Notes: generated by a model not told the origin, from the letters alone. Numbered from the stretch's first letter, positions 33,929 to 43,990 are shown. The stretch is DNA of 64,000 bases from Luteimonas chenhongjianii (GCF_002327105.1 NZ_CP023406.1:248001-312000), one strand, 5' to 3'. Program-made: numbers and translations.

Positions 33929-35021
33929 AGACCGCGAGGGTCGCCTCCTGCATCGCACGCAGCGTGTCGGGCATCGTAACGGCTCGCGGCGGTCGCGTGA
34001 CCAGCGCGCGCGCGGTCTGCGCCAACGCGGCCAGGTCGAACGGGGCCACCGCGCCCTGGGGCTGCAGCTGCGCGAGCAGTTCACCGACGCCGCCATGCGC
34101 CCAGCCCACCACCGGACGTGCGCAGGACAAAGCTTCGAGCACGGTGCGGCCGAAGGCCTCGGGTTTGCGCGAAAGCTGCAGTACCAGATCGCTGGCGGCG
34201 TAGGCGCGGGCGATCGCGTCGGTGGGTTCGGTCATCGCCAGTGCGTCGCTGCAGCCGGCGGCCTCGGCCGCGCGCGTGAGTTCGGCGAGGTAGGCCTCGC
34301 GACCCGCCTCGCGTGCACCGGGCATCCACAGGCGGGCGTCGAGGCCGCTGCCGCGCAGGTCCGCGAGCAGCGCGATCGCGTCGTGGTGGCCCTTGAGCCG
34401 CGTGCCGCGCCCGGGAAGCAGCAGCAGCGGGCCGTCGCCACCGAGCGCGGGCCAGCGCGATGCGACCTCGGCCCGAGCGACGGCGTCGGGACGCGGCGCT
34501 GCCGGAAACTTCGTCGGATCGATGCCGCGCGGGATCACCCGCAGGCGGTCGCGCGGTGTGCCCGGATAGTGCCGCAGCAGGTAGTCGCGCACGGTTTCCG
34601 ATACGCAGATCACCCGCTCGCCGCGGGCCATGATCGCGCTGTAGCGCGACGGCGAGTTGAGGCCGTGCATCGTGGTGACGAAACGGGGGCGGCGCCCCGC
34701 GGGCATGCCACGCAGCGCCCACCAGCCGATCCATGCCGGCAGGCGCGAGCGTGCGTGGACGATGTCGGCGCCGGTTTCCGCGAACAGCCGGCGCAGGGCG
34801 CGCACATGGCGCAGCACGCGCAACGATTTGGCACCGATGTCGAGCGTGACGTGGCTTGCGCCGGTCGCCTCGAGCGCCGGCACCAGCCGCCCGCCGGCGG
34901 AGACGACGATGGCGCGATGGCCGGCGTCGACCAGCGCCTGCGCGATCTCGATGGTGGAACGCTCGACGCCGCCCGACGACAGCGCCGGCAGCAGCTGGAC
35001 CACGGTCAGCGGACGACGCAT
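33906..35021 (-). CDS. Glycosyltransferase (GT4 type), probably LPS-related
   Basis: A 371-residue GT-B glycosyltransferase. It has 'VVQLLPALSSGGVERSTIEI' at the N-terminus, 'TMHGLNSPSRYSAIM', the hinge 'VIPRGIDPTKFP', and the donor-site 'SRKPEAFGRTVLEALSCARP' near residue 290. It transfers a sugar from a nucleotide donor to LPS core or another surface glycan on the cytoplasmic side. It is upstream of, and overlapping with, the O-antigen ligase-like gene. Confidence 0.88.
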   Translation of the reverse strand: MRRPLTVVQLLPALSSGGVERSTIEIAQALVDAGHRAIVVSAGGRLVPALEATGASHVTLDIGAKSLRVLRHVRALRRLFAETGADIVHARSRLPAWIGWWALRGMPAGRRPRFVTTMHGLNSPSRYSAIMARGERVICVSETVRDYLLRHYPGTPRDRLRVIPRGIDPTKFPAAPRPDAVARAEVASRWPALGGDGPLLLLPGRGTRLKGHHDAIALLADLRGSGLDARLWMPGAREAGREAYLAELTRAAEAAGCSDALAMTEPTDAIARAYAASDLVLQLSRKPEAFGRTVLEALSCARPVVGWAHGGVGELLAQLQPQGAVAPFDLAALAQTARALVTRPPRAVTMPDTLRAMQEATLAVYDEFDDN

Positions 35022-35040
35022 GCGACCGCAGCGCGAGGCG

Positions 35041-35256
35041 TCAGTCGACGAGGACGAAATGCGCGCCGCAGTAAGGGCAGACGGACTCGCCGTTCTCCGC
35101 TTCGATCGGCAGGTACACGCGCGGATGCGAGTTCCACAGCGCCATGGACGGCAGCGGGCAGCTCAGCGGCAGGTCGGCGCGGCGCACTTCGTAACGGTTG
35201 GCGGCGTTGGCTTGCGTCGGCTGGACGGGGGCTGCGGTCATGACGGTGACATTCAT
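35041..35256 (-). CDS. zf-CHCC zinc-finger protein
   Basis: A 71-residue protein whose C-terminal half matches the CHCC zinc finger of bacterial and mitochondrial NDUFS6-like proteins. The 'LSCPLP' Cys, the His in 'WNSHPRVYLPI', and the pair in 'CPYCGAHFVL' can bind one zinc. In many proteobacteria it sits next to LPS glycosyltransferase genes, as here. Its role is not settled. Start at ATG 35256. Confidence 0.82.
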   Translation of the reverse strand: MNVTVMTAAPVQPTQANAANRYEVRRADLPLSCPLPSMALWNSHPRVYLPIEAENGESVCPYCGAHFVLVD

Positions 35257-35299
35257 CGTGTGGAGGCGGTCATTCTAGCGCGCCGTCATGGGCGCGGCC

Positions 35300-35989
35300 T
35301 CAGCGCGGCAGCGTGAACAGCAGGACGGAAGCGCCGTCGACACCCGCGACGATCGCATCGGCGACGCTCTCGTTCGCCCAGGCGACGCCGTCGCCGGCAC
35401 TCAAGGCCAGGCCATCGACCATGGCGGCGCCCTGCAGCAACTGCAGCCAGTAGCGATGCGAGGGCACGAGCGAGAGCGCCAGGCGCGCGCCCGGGGACAG
35501 GCGCGCGTGCCGCAGCCAGGCCTGCTGGCGCAGCGGCAGGCCGGCCGGCGCTGCATCGCCCCCCGCCAGCAAGGTCCACGCATCGACCGGCGCGCCGGGA
35601 TCCGCATTGCGGATCGCCGCCGCGGGCGGCAGGTTGACGCGCTCGGGCTGGATCGCGATGCGCAGCACGCGGGCGCCATCCGCGCCGACGGTCTCCACCG
35701 GCGTATCGCTGGCATGCCCGGCGCCGGTCCAGGCCAGCGCGCCCGCGCCCAGCGCCAGGTCATCGCGCAGCAGCACGCCGTCGAGCACCAGTGTCAGCAG
35801 TTCCATGTTCGCCACGCGCTGCGAGGGGACGGTAGCGCCCGGCGGCAGGAATTCCTCATTGAGCTGGCGCAGCGCGCCCCAGCCCATCCAGTCGCCGTCG
35901 TGGTAATCGCCGCTGGAGAAGGTACACAGGCGCGTGCGGTCGCCGTACGTGGTGCGGCCACGCTGATCGGCGGGACGATGGACTTTCAT
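35300..35989 (-). CDS. Pirin-like bicupin lacking the usual metal ligands
   Basis: A 229-residue protein with the pirin start ('CTFSSGDYHDGDWMGWGALR', 'LNEEFLPPG') and an all-beta bicupin pattern. In typical pirins the next block is a HPHRDMEI-type metal motif; here it reads 'SQRVANMELLTLVLDG', with the histidines lost. The second domain is also diverged. The quercetinase-like activity reported for metal-bound pirins is therefore not expected. ATG 35989 begins the conserved part; the longer frame upstream is rejected. Confidence 0.75.
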   Translation of the reverse strand: MKVHRPADQRGRTTYGDRTRLCTFSSGDYHDGDWMGWGALRQLNEEFLPPGATVPSQRVANMELLTLVLDGVLLRDDLALGAGALAWTGAGHASDTPVETVGADGARVLRIAIQPERVNLPPAAAIRNADPGAPVDAWTLLAGGDAAPAGLPLRQQAWLRHARLSPGARLALSLVPSHRYWLQLLQGAAMVDGLALSAGDGVAWANESVADAIVAGVDGASVLLFTLPR

Positions 35990-36019
35990 GACGGCGGAAT
36001 CCGGAACGCGAAAACGGAA

Positions 36020-36051
36020 ACGCCGGCGCAGGGAAACCCCTGCACCGGCGT
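36020..36051 (-). terminator. Rho-independent terminator of the yceI-like gene
   Basis: A long stem (ACGCCGG..GCAGGG paired with CCCTGC..CCGGCGT, 36020-36051) lies just beyond the - strand stop at 36066. On that strand it is followed by TTCCGTTTT. Confidence 0.75.
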
Positions 36052-36065
36052 CCTGACCGCGGATT

Positions 36066-36794
36066 TTACTGCGCGGCGGTTGCTGCGGGCGCATCGCCGG
36101 CGGCGACGGCCTCGGTGGTGATGCGCAGCTCGACCTCGTCGCTGACGTTGGGCGCGGCCATGCCCATGCCGAAATCGCTGCGCTTGATCTGCGTGACCGC
36201 ATCGAAGCCGGCGGCGGGGCGCTTGGCCATCGGCTGCTCGCCGAACTTGTTGATCGTGACGTCGAGCACCACCGGCCGGGTGATGTCCTTGATCGTCAGG
36301 TCACCGGTGACCTTGAGCTTGTTGGGACCGGCGCTCTCGACCGAGGTGCTCTTGAACGTGGCGTTGGGGTACTTGGCGGCGTCGAAGAAGTCGGCGCTGC
36401 GCAGGTGGGCGTCGAAGTCACCGACGTGCGAATTCAAGCCCGAGAGCGGCAGCGTGACCTCGACCGACGACGCGCCGACGTTGTCGGCGTCGTAGACGAT
36501 CTGGCCGGACACGTCGCCGAAGTGCGCGATCGGGTTGGAGAAGCCGAAGTGGCTCCATTGCGCGATCACGTCGGTGTGCTTGGGATCGAGCACGTAGGTG
36601 CCCGAGACACCGGCGATGGCTTCGGCGGTCGGCTCGGTTTCGGCCATGGCCTCGGACGGCGAAGCGGTCTGGGCGGTCTGGGCGGTCTGGGCGGATGCGG
36701 GCGCGGCGACGTCCGTCGACGCCGGGTCCTGCTGGGCGCAGGCGGCAAGAGCGATGGCGGCGGCGAGCGGGAGCAGCAGGTAGGCGGTACGCAT
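36066..36794 (-). CDS. YceI-family lipoprotein
   Basis: A 242-residue protein with a lipoprotein signal ('LPLAAAIALAACAQQ', Cys near residue 19), a low-complexity Ala/Gln/Thr linker, and a YceI lipocalin-like domain from about residue 65. That domain has 'YVLDPKHTDVIAQWSHFGFS', 'LRSADFFDAAKYPNATFKST' and 'GDLTIKDITRPVVLDV'. YceI proteins bind isoprenoid-type lipids in the periplasm. A strong terminator follows. Confidence 0.88.
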   Translation of the reverse strand: MRTAYLLLPLAAAIALAACAQQDPASTDVAAPASAQTAQTAQTASPSEAMAETEPTAEAIAGVSGTYVLDPKHTDVIAQWSHFGFSNPIAHFGDVSGQIVYDADNVGASSVEVTLPLSGLNSHVGDFDAHLRSADFFDAAKYPNATFKSTSVESAGPNKLKVTGDLTIKDITRPVVLDVTINKFGEQPMAKRPAAGFDAVTQIKRSDFGMGMAAPNVSDEVELRITTEAVAAGDAPAATAAQ

Positions 36795-36861
36795 GACGGA
36801 ATCCTCGATCACGTGGGCGGCGATGACACCGCGCCGGAAGGCGCAGCGGAAGAACGGGCGG

Positions 36862-37455
36862 TCAGACGATGCGTGCGGCTTCGTCGAACGGCAGGCGGGG
36901 CGAGCGCGGGAAGATCGTCGCGGGATCGCCCTTGCCCAGATTGACCAGGAAATTGGACTTGATCGACGTGCCGGCGAAGAAGGCTTCATCCACCTTGGCA
37001 TTGTCGAAGCCCGACATCGGACCGGTGTCGAGACCGAGCGCGCGCGCGGCCATGATCAGGTAGGCGCCCTGCAGCGTGCCGTTGCGGAACGCGGGCACTT
37101 CGCGGTTCTCGCGCGGACCGTCGAACCAGCTCTTCGCGTCGGTGTGCGGAAACAGGAACGGCAGCTTTTCGTGGAAGTCCTCGTCGTGGGCGACGATCAC
37201 GGTCACCGGCGCGGACATCGTCTTGTCGTAGTTGCCCTCCGACAGCGCCGCACCCAGCCTGGCCTTGCCCTCGGCCGACTTCACGAACACGAAGCGCGCG
37301 GGCGACGCATTGGCCGAGGTCGGCGCGAACTTCAGCAGCTCGTAGAGCTGGTGCAGGGTCTCGTCGCTGATCTCGCCGCTGAAACCGTTGTAGGTGCGTG
37401 CGGTACGGAACAGCTGGTCGAGCGCGGCATCGGGCAGTGTGTCGGTCATCGGCAT
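36862..37455 (-). CDS. NAD(P)H nitroreductase, RutE/malonic semialdehyde reductase type
   Basis: A 197-residue FMN-dependent protein. '[20 protein letters not shown]', '[20 protein letters not shown]' and '[14 protein letters not shown]' are the marks of the RutE/HadB group, which reduces malonic semialdehyde in uracil breakdown or acts as a general nitroreductase. No other rut genes are nearby, so a general role is likelier. Starts at 37455 or 37449. Confidence 0.85.
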   Translation of the reverse strand: MPMTDTLPDAALDQLFRTARTYNGFSGEISDETLHQLYELLKFAPTSANASPARFVFVKSAEGKARLGAALSEGNYDKTMSAPVTVIVAHDEDFHEKLPFLFPHTDAKSWFDGPRENREVPAFRNGTLQGAYLIMAARALGLDTGPMSGFDNAKVDEAFFAGTSIKSNFLVNLGKGDPATIFPRSPRLPFDEAARIV

Positions 37456-37532
37456 CTCGATAGGAACGGGGCAGGAACAGGGCCGCAGTGTAGAGTCCTG
37501 CGGCGACGCGCCGCGTGGTCGGCGCAGAACGG

Positions 37533-38516
37533 ATGATCACATACGTGGAACGCGCCTCCGCCAGCGACCGGGATCCGGGACATGTCTGGGCAGTCAGCGA
37601 CGGCCGTGCCGGCAACGCCCGCCAGGCCGGCGCGCTGGCTCACTGGCTGTCGCCCCGGGCCGAAGAGCTGCAGCTCACGCCCCGCGCTCCGTGGCGCTGG
37701 GCCTCGCCCCACCAGCTGCCGGGCGCGCGGCTGGCGTTCGGTCACGAGTTCGCGGCGCGGCTGTCGACGCCGCCGGCGCTGGTGATCGGCTGCGGCCGCC
37801 AGGCTGCGCTGGCAACCCGGCTCGCCGGCGCGCGTGGCGCGCGCACGGTGCAGATCCTCGACCCCCGCATGCCGCCGCGCCACTGGGATCTCGTGGTCGT
37901 GCCCGAACACGACATGCTGCGCGGCGAGAACGTGCTGGTCGCGCGCGGCAGCCTGCATCCGGTCGACGACGCGTGGCTGGCGCGCGCGCGCGCGGCGTAT
38001 CCGCAGTTCGGTGCCCTGCCCGGCCCGCGAATCGCGGTGCTGCTCGGCGGTGATTCGCGGCACGGACGCTTCGATGTCGCCGCGTTCGCTGCGCTTGCCG
38101 ACCGTCTCGATGCATGCGTTGCGCGTGACGGCGGCAGCCTGCTGCTGACCGGTTCCCGGCGCACATCGCCGGCCGTGCGCGCGGCGCTGCGCGCGCGTTA
38201 TGCAGGCCGCGCGGCCTGCGTCTGGGCCGAGGCACGCGACGGCGAGAATCCCTATGCGGGCATACTTGCCTGGGCCGATCGCATCGTCTGTTCGGCGGAC
38301 TCGGTGAACATGCTGTCGGAAGCCTGCGCCACGCGCGCGCCGGTGTTCGTGTTCGCGCCGGGGCCGCTCGACGGCGCACCGCAGCAGTTCGTCGACAGCA
38401 TGATTGCGGACCGCCGCGTGCGCCGCTTCGAGGGTGCCCTGCCCGCGTTCGATGTGGTGCCGCTGCGCGAAACCGCACGGGTCGCCGCCGAAGTACGGGC
38501 GCGGCTCGGGGACTGA
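37533..38516 (+). CDS. ELM1 family protein (putative nucleoside-diphosphate-sugar transferase)
   Basis: A 327-residue protein of the ELM1/GtrOC1 family, named after a plant mitochondrial fission factor. It has '[20 protein letters not shown]' near the start, '[14 protein letters not shown]', '[14 protein letters not shown]' and '[16 protein letters not shown]'. The fold is GT-B-like and the bacterial substrate is unknown. ATG 37533 is preferred over the GTG at 37515. It is divergent from the nitroreductase gene. Confidence 0.82.
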   Translation: MITYVERASASDRDPGHVWAVSDGRAGNARQAGALAHWLSPRAEELQLTPRAPWRWASPHQLPGARLAFGHEFAARLSTPPALVIGCGRQAALATRLAGARGARTVQILDPRMPPRHWDLVVVPEHDMLRGENVLVARGSLHPVDDAWLARARAAYPQFGALPGPRIAVLLGGDSRHGRFDVAAFAALADRLDACVARDGGSLLLTGSRRTSPAVRAALRARYAGRAACVWAEARDGENPYAGILAWADRIVCSADSVNMLSEACATRAPVFVFAPGPLDGAPQQFVDSMIADRRVRRFEGALPAFDVVPLRETARVAAEVRARLGD

Positions 38517-38576
38517 AGGTCCCTGGCCACGTGCCTGCAGAGCGCCGCCGCGCCCAAAGACATGCGGCCCGGGCCC

Positions 38577-39251
38577 TCAGCGCAGGTCGAGCAGCTGGTC
38601 GAAGCGATCGATCACCGCGAGCGCGCCGCAGCCATAGAGGTCGAAATCGCGGCGGTAGCCATAGGCCACCAGTACCAGCGGCGCCCCGGCAGCGATCGCC
38701 GCGCCGGCATCGGTGGCGGAATCGCCGACCATCAGGCACCGGCCGATGTCGACGCCGAATTCCCTGGCCAGATGCAGCAGCGGCAACGGATGCGGCTTGC
38801 GCTCGGGCAGCACACCGGCGCCGAGCACCGCGTCGAAGAAGCCATCGATACCCAGCGCCTCGAGCAGCGGCGACACGTACTGCGCCGGCTTGTTGGTGCA
38901 CACCGCCATGCGCACGCCGGCAGTGCGCAGCGCCTCCAGCGTCGTCTCCACGCCCGGATACAGCCGCGGATCGAGCAGCAGGCAATCGCCGTAATGGACC
39001 ATGAAACGCGGCATCACCGCCCCGACGTCACGGGTATCGCCGGCGTGGCGAAGCGCCTGGGTAACCAGCTCACGCGCGCCGTCGCCGATCCAGCTGCGTA
39101 CCGTGGCTTCGTCGACGGCGTGGTGTCCGAGCTCAGTCAGCAGCCGGTTGACCGCGGCCGCGATATCGGACGCGCTGTCGACCAGGGTGCCGTCCAGATC
39201 GAACAGCACCACCGGCCAGGGAAACGCGCGCGGCATGGCGGAAGCATCCAT
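38577..39251 (-). CDS. gph: Phosphoglycolate phosphatase (HAD superfamily)
   Basis: A 224-residue HAD hydrolase. Motif I 'VLFDLDGTLVDSASD' holds the nucleophile Asp, motif II is in 'MAVCTNKPAQYV', motif III Lys in 'PERKPHPLPLL', and motif IV 'CLMVGDSATDAGAA'. Helical cap type 1 matches Gph, which removes 2-phosphoglycolate formed in DNA repair. Starts at 39251 or 39236 are both possible. The neighbouring gph-like HAD families cannot be fully excluded. Confidence 0.85.
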   Translation of the reverse strand: MDASAMPRAFPWPVVLFDLDGTLVDSASDIAAAVNRLLTELGHHAVDEATVRSWIGDGARELVTQALRHAGDTRDVGAVMPRFMVHYGDCLLLDPRLYPGVETTLEALRTAGVRMAVCTNKPAQYVSPLLEALGIDGFFDAVLGAGVLPERKPHPLPLLHLAREFGVDIGRCLMVGDSATDAGAAIAAGAPLVLVAYGYRRDFDLYGCGALAVIDRFDQLLDLR

Positions 39252-39404
39252 GGGTGACCTTGTAGCGACAGTGGGCCGCCCAGTGTGCGGCATCCGCCCT
39301 GCGCGGGCCGCTGCAACAGTGTCCTGGCCGGCGGGGGTTCACGGCACCGGCATGCCCGCCTATGCTCGCGGCCGCGGCGACGGCGCCGCCCGATGGAGTC
39401 CACG

Positions 39405-39704
39405 ATGTCGATCACCACCACCGCGACCACGGCGTCCAACGACGCTCCCCGCCTGCTGCGCACCCTGTGCAATCACTGGCGGCACAAGTTCGAAATCACC
39501 CGTGACGACGAGGACAGCCACGCCTTCATCCCGTTCCAGGGAGAGGACAACGGCGCCGACTTCTTCGTCGAGGGCGACACGCTGCGCATCGTGCTGACCC
39601 AGCCCGATGCCGACAGCATCGAGCGCTACCAGCAGGTCATCGAGAACCACCTGCAGCGCTTCGCCCGCGAGGAAACCCTGACCTTCGACTGGCAGCCGGG
39701 CTGA
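39405..39704 (+). CDS. DUF2218 family protein
   Basis: A 99-residue protein with the DUF2218 layout: 'LLRTLCNHWRHKFEITRDDE' (conserved H-K), a Phe/Glu-rich central strand, then 'IERYQQVIENHLQRFAREET' and a closing 'LTFDW'. Related proteins are small cytoplasmic proteins of unknown role, often near iron or siderophore genes, which are not seen here. An in-frame ATG 12 bases upstream (39393) is possible. Confidence 0.8.
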   Translation: MSITTTATTASNDAPRLLRTLCNHWRHKFEITRDDEDSHAFIPFQGEDNGADFFVEGDTLRIVLTQPDADSIERYQQVIENHLQRFAREETLTFDWQPG

Positions 39705-39912
39705 GGCTTTCGTTCGCACGGGATCGACCGGAAATATACGTCGCCTCGCCAGGGCGACGTGGGGACAGCGTGTAGCGACGCGACAGTCGGGGAGCGGAGC
39801 TGATTGGAGCAGTTGCCTCGCTGCGAATGGCGCGTGTTCCCGGCGGGCACTCGCCCGCGGCGTCCGGCCAGGGGCAGGTTCGTCCCGCCTTCCGTCCACG
39901 GAGGGGGCCCAC

Positions 39913-41532
39913 TCAGCGGTTACGCGCTTCCATCAGGTCCAGCTCGCGCACCAGCTTGCGGGCGATGGCATCGGAGATTTCGCGGTTGCGTGCGAGTTCG
40001 TAGATGCGCGCACGCTCGGCGTGCACGCCCGCGAGGCGCAGCGCGCGCTCGGCGTCATCTGCCCGACGCAATGCATCCGCATCGATACCCTTGACCGGAT
40101 CACGGCGCAGGCGGTCCTCGTACAACGACATCACCCGCAGCGCAGCGCTCGCGTAGAGGTCAGGATGGTTGCGGGCCTCGGGGAGGTCATGTTGTGCGCG
40201 TTCGACCGCGGCGACTGCGGCGACTGCGGCCTCGTGCCTGGCGTGGTCCACGGCGCGTTCCTCTTCGCCGGCTTCGGGCACTTCGAGGCCGCGTAGCAGG
40301 CGCGGCAGGACGAAGCTGCCGAGCAGCAGTGACAGGATGATCACCGCGGCGGCGAGGAAGATCGCGAGATCCCGGGTCGGGAAGGGACTGCCATCGGCGA
40401 GCAGCAACGGCAGGGTCAGCACGCCGGCAAGAGTCAGCGCGCCCCGGACGCCGGCCAGGGACATCGCGGCAACCAGCCGCCGGCTCGGGCGTTGCGCCTC
40501 AGGTCCTCCCCGGTACAGGCCGAAGCGCAGCGATGTCCACACCCAGCCGAAGCGCAGCGCGAACAGGCCGCCATAGATCGCGACCACGTAGACCACCAGC
40601 CACCAGGCCTGTACATGTCCGGCCTCGAGTACCGAGCGCATCGCACGCTGGACGATCCATGGCAGCTGCTCGCCCAGCAGTACGAAGATGATGCCATTGA
40701 GCGAGAACTGCACCGTGTCCCAGACTGCGGTCCGCTGCACGCGGGTGGTCGCCAGCGCGCGGCCACTGAGTTCGACATAACTCATGGTGATGCCGGCGGC
40801 GACCGCCGCCAGGATGCCCGATGCCCCGATCTGCTCGGCCAGCAGATAGGCACCGAACGGCGTCAGCAGACTGATCAGGATCGGGGTGCCGGCCGCCTCG
40901 CCGAAGAGCCGCGACACCATCGCGTGACCGAGATTGATGCCGAAGGTCACAGCCACACCGACCGCGATGCCGCCGATCGCCAACCACAGGAAGGTCAGCG
41001 ATGCCGACACCAGTGAGAAGCTGCCGGTCAGCGCGGCCGCGATCGCGAAGCGGAAGCACACCAGGCCCGTCGCATCATTGAGCAGCGATTCGCCCTCGAG
41101 GATGTGCATGACCCGGCGGGGTATCGGGCTGCGCGCGGCGATTGAGGAGACCGCGACCGGATCGGTGGGCGACAGGATGGCGGCGAGGGCGAACGCCACC
41201 CCCAATGGCATTGCCGGAATCATCCAGTGGATCAGCAGCCCGATGCCGACAACGGTGAACACCACCAGCCCCAGCGCGAGCTGCAGTACCAGGCCCCTGT
41301 CGCGGAACAGGCCGTCCTTGGGAATGCGCCAGCCATCGAGGAACAGCAGCGGCGGCAGGAACAGCACGAAGAACACATGCGGATCCAGGGTCACGCCCTG
41401 TCCAAAGGCGCCGGCGATCGTCGCGCCCAGCGCGATCTGCACCAGCGGCAGCGGTAGCGGCAGCACGCGGGTGAGGTAGCCGCTGACCACGACGGCCAGC
41501 AACATCACCAGGACGACTTCGATCGAATGCAT
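39913..41532 (-). CDS. Na+/H+ antiporter, CPA1 (NhaP-like) family
   Basis: A 539-residue inner-membrane exchanger with 11-12 helices in the first ~400 residues. The CPA1 signature 'FALAAILSPTDPVAVSSIA' holds the ion-binding Asp, with 'EGESLLNDATGLVCFRFA' and 'SLAGVRGALTLAGVL' also typical. A cytoplasmic helical tail (residues ~410-539) is rich in Arg and Glu. It keeps sodium and pH balance. ATG 41532 sets the first helix at residue 4. Confidence 0.9.
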   Translation of the reverse strand: MHSIEVVLVMLLAVVVSGYLTRVLPLPLPLVQIALGATIAGAFGQGVTLDPHVFFVLFLPPLLFLDGWRIPKDGLFRDRGLVLQLALGLVVFTVVGIGLLIHWMIPAMPLGVAFALAAILSPTDPVAVSSIAARSPIPRRVMHILEGESLLNDATGLVCFRFAIAAALTGSFSLVSASLTFLWLAIGGIAVGVAVTFGINLGHAMVSRLFGEAAGTPILISLLTPFGAYLLAEQIGASGILAAVAAGITMSYVELSGRALATTRVQRTAVWDTVQFSLNGIIFVLLGEQLPWIVQRAMRSVLEAGHVQAWWLVVYVVAIYGGLFALRFGWVWTSLRFGLYRGGPEAQRPSRRLVAAMSLAGVRGALTLAGVLTLPLLLADGSPFPTRDLAIFLAAAVIILSLLLGSFVLPRLLRGLEVPEAGEEERAVDHARHEAAVAAVAAVERAQHDLPEARNHPDLYASAALRVMSLYEDRLRRDPVKGIDADALRRADDAERALRLAGVHAERARIYELARNREISDAIARKLVRELDLMEARNR

Positions 41533-41968
41533 CTGCGGATGCGTCAGGACGACGAAGGAACCCAGACAATAGCGCGAGCGAGCGCTGCTTTTGTGACACG
41601 CGTCTCTCACATCGCCTGCGCGCCGGGCTTTCTAACGTGGCCGGTCTTCACCCACGAAAGTTCTCCATGTCCGTGCGCACCTCCGCCGCGCCATGGCCCC
41701 GCTGGCGCCGCCCGCCCCGCGAAGACCTTGTTCATCTTGCGCGGTGGCGCAGGCGCGGCGAAAAACGCCTGATCGGCCGCATCGGTCAGCAGCCGCGGGT
41801 ACCGGCGCATGCCAGGCTTGCTCCTCCCGTGGCAGGTCTGCCATGACGCTCTCAGCCATTGAGCGGGCGCGTCCCGCCACCACTTCATGGAAGCGCTGCC
41901 CGGCGATCATGTGACGGTCCATGTGCTATTCCCGAATGGCGTCTCCCCTTGCAATACCCGGAGTTCCC
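41533..41968. other. 436-bp gap with no supported gene
   Basis: It lies between the divergent antiporter and oligopeptidase genes. Short ORFs on both strands (for example 41632-41922 on the - strand, 96 codons) have no recognised domain, ribosome binding site or conserved pattern. Promoters for both flanking genes must lie here, but no clear box was found. Confidence 0.35.
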
Positions 41969-43990
41969 TTGAACCACGACAATCCGCTGCTCGACTTTTC
42001 CGGCCTGCCCCGCTTCGACGAGATCCAGCCCGAACACGTACAGCCGGCGATCGACGCCCTGGTCACCGAAGCCGAGACCGCGCTGGCCCTGGCCGGACAC
42101 GCGCCGGTCGGCTGGGACAGCATCGTGACCCCGCTCGAGGACGCGACCGAGCGCCTGGGCCGGGCGTGGAACCAGGTCGGCCATCTCAATGCGGTGGTCA
42201 ACACGCCGGCGCTGCGTGAGGCGTATAACGCGGCCTTGCCCGAAGTGACCCGTTTCTACAGCCGGCTTGGCCAGGATCAGGCGCTGTATGCGCAGTACCG
42301 GGCACTTGCCGACCAGGCGGATGCGCTGGGACTGGATGCGCTGCAGCGGCGGGTGGTCGCCCATGGCTTGCGCGATTTCCGGCTGGGTGGCGCCGCGCTG
42401 GACGATGCAGAGCGCGCCCGGTTCTCCGAGATCCAGCAGGCGCTGGCGAAGCTGTCGTCGGAGTTCTCCGAGCACGTGCTCGATGCCACCGATGCGTTCG
42501 CGCTGTATGTCGAGGACGCTGCCGAACTCGATGGCCTGCCGGACGACGTGCTGGCCGCGGCCCGCGCCGCGGCCCAGCGCGACGGCCGCAGCGGCTGGAA
42601 GCTCACGCTGCAGATGCCCTGTTATCTGCCGGTGCAGACCTATGCGACCAACCGCGCACTGCGTGAGCGTCTCTATCGCGCGTACGGACTGCGCGCGTCG
42701 GAATCCGGTCCCGCGGCGCTCGACAACGGGCCCCTGATCACTCGCATTCTCGCGCTGCGCGCCGAGCAGGCACGGCTGCTCGGCCATGCGAATTACGCGG
42801 AATTGTCGCTGACGACCAAGATGGCGGCCATGCCCGACGCGGTGCTGACCTTCCTCCGCGATCTGGCCGCGCGTGCCCGCCCGCACGCGCAGCGCGACCG
42901 CGACGAACTCGAAACCTTCGCCCGCGAAGCGCTTGGGCTCGCCACCCTCGAACCCTGGGACATCGCATTCGCCAGTGACCGCCTGCGGCAATCGCGATAT
43001 GCCTATTCCGCGCAGGAGGTGAAGCGCTATTTCACCGTGGATCGCGTTCTCGCGGGCCTGTTCGAGGTCATCGAATCGCTGTACGGACTGCGCGTGCAAC
43101 CCGACCAGGCGCCGGTCTGGCACGAGGACGCGCGCTTCTACCGTCTCGTCGACCGCGACGGCGCACTGGTCGGGCAGTTCTATCTCGATCTCTATGCGCG
43201 CGAAGGCAAGCGCGGCGGCGCGTGGATGGACGACTGCCGCAACCGCCGTGCCACTGCCGAGGGCATGCAGACGCCGCTGGTATACCTGGTCTGCAACTTC
43301 GGCCGCGGCGGCGACGGTCGCCCCGCGACCCTGAGCCATGGCGAAGTCATCACCCTGTTCCACGAGATGGGCCATGGCCTGCACCAGCTGCTGACGCGCG
43401 TCGATGCATTGCTGATCGCCGGCATCAATGGCGTGGAATGGGACGCGGTGGAACTTCCGAGCCAGTTCATGGAGAACTTCTGCTGGGAATGGGACCGCGT
43501 GCAGGCGATGACCGCCCATGTCGACACCGGCGAGCCGCTGCCGCGGGACCTGTTCGACCGCATGCTCGCCGCGCGCAATTTCCAGAGCGGCCTGCAGACG
43601 CTGCGCCAGGTCGAGTTCGCGCTGTTCGACATGCTGCTGCACGCGGGTTTCGACCCGATGCACGACGACGTGCTATCGCTGCTCGAGCGTGTGCGCGACG
43701 AGGTCGCGGTCAATCGCACCCCGGCCTGGCACCGCTTTCCGCACCAGTTCTCGCACATCTTCGCCGGCGGTTATGCCGCCGGGTACTACAGCTACAAGTG
43801 GGCCGAGGTGCTGAGCGCCGACGCCTATGCGGCGTTCGAGGAAGCGCCGGAGCGGTTGGCCGACACCGGTGCGCGTTTCCGCAAAGAGGTCCTCTCGCGC
43901 GGCGGCAGCCGGGATGCGATCGAGAACTTCCGCGCCTTCCGCGGCCGCGATCCGGACATCGCGGCGTTGCTGCGGCATAGCGGCATGTAG
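41969..43990 (+). CDS. prlC: Oligopeptidase A (M3 metallopeptidase)
   Basis: A 673-residue M3 zinc peptidase that degrades oligopeptides and cleaved signal peptides in the cytoplasm. The zinc motif HExxH is present as 'TLFHEMGHGLHQLLT' near residue 465, with the downstream Glu in 'VEWDAVELPSQFMENF'. The N-terminus 'NPLLDFSGLPRFDEIQPEHV' and C-terminal 'FAGGYAAGYYSYKWAEVLSA' are typical. I prefer the TTG at 41969, which has GGAG five bases upstream and places the conserved start correctly; ATG 41936 and 41921 would add 11 or 16 residues. Confidence 0.92.
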   Translation: MNHDNPLLDFSGLPRFDEIQPEHVQPAIDALVTEAETALALAGHAPVGWDSIVTPLEDATERLGRAWNQVGHLNAVVNTPALREAYNAALPEVTRFYSRLGQDQALYAQYRALADQADALGLDALQRRVVAHGLRDFRLGGAALDDAERARFSEIQQALAKLSSEFSEHVLDATDAFALYVEDAAELDGLPDDVLAAARAAAQRDGRSGWKLTLQMPCYLPVQTYATNRALRERLYRAYGLRASESGPAALDNGPLITRILALRAEQARLLGHANYAELSLTTKMAAMPDAVLTFLRDLAARARPHAQRDRDELETFAREALGLATLEPWDIAFASDRLRQSRYAYSAQEVKRYFTVDRVLAGLFEVIESLYGLRVQPDQAPVWHEDARFYRLVDRDGALVGQFYLDLYAREGKRGGAWMDDCRNRRATAEGMQTPLVYLVCNFGRGGDGRPATLSHGEVITLFHEMGHGLHQLLTRVDALLIAGINGVEWDAVELPSQFMENFCWEWDRVQAMTAHVDTGEPLPRDLFDRMLAARNFQSGLQTLRQVEFALFDMLLHAGFDPMHDDVLSLLERVRDEVAVNRTPAWHRFPHQFSHIFAGGYAAGYYSYKWAEVLSADAYAAFEEAPERLADTGARFRKEVLSRGGSRDAIENFRAFRGRDPDIAALLRHSGM

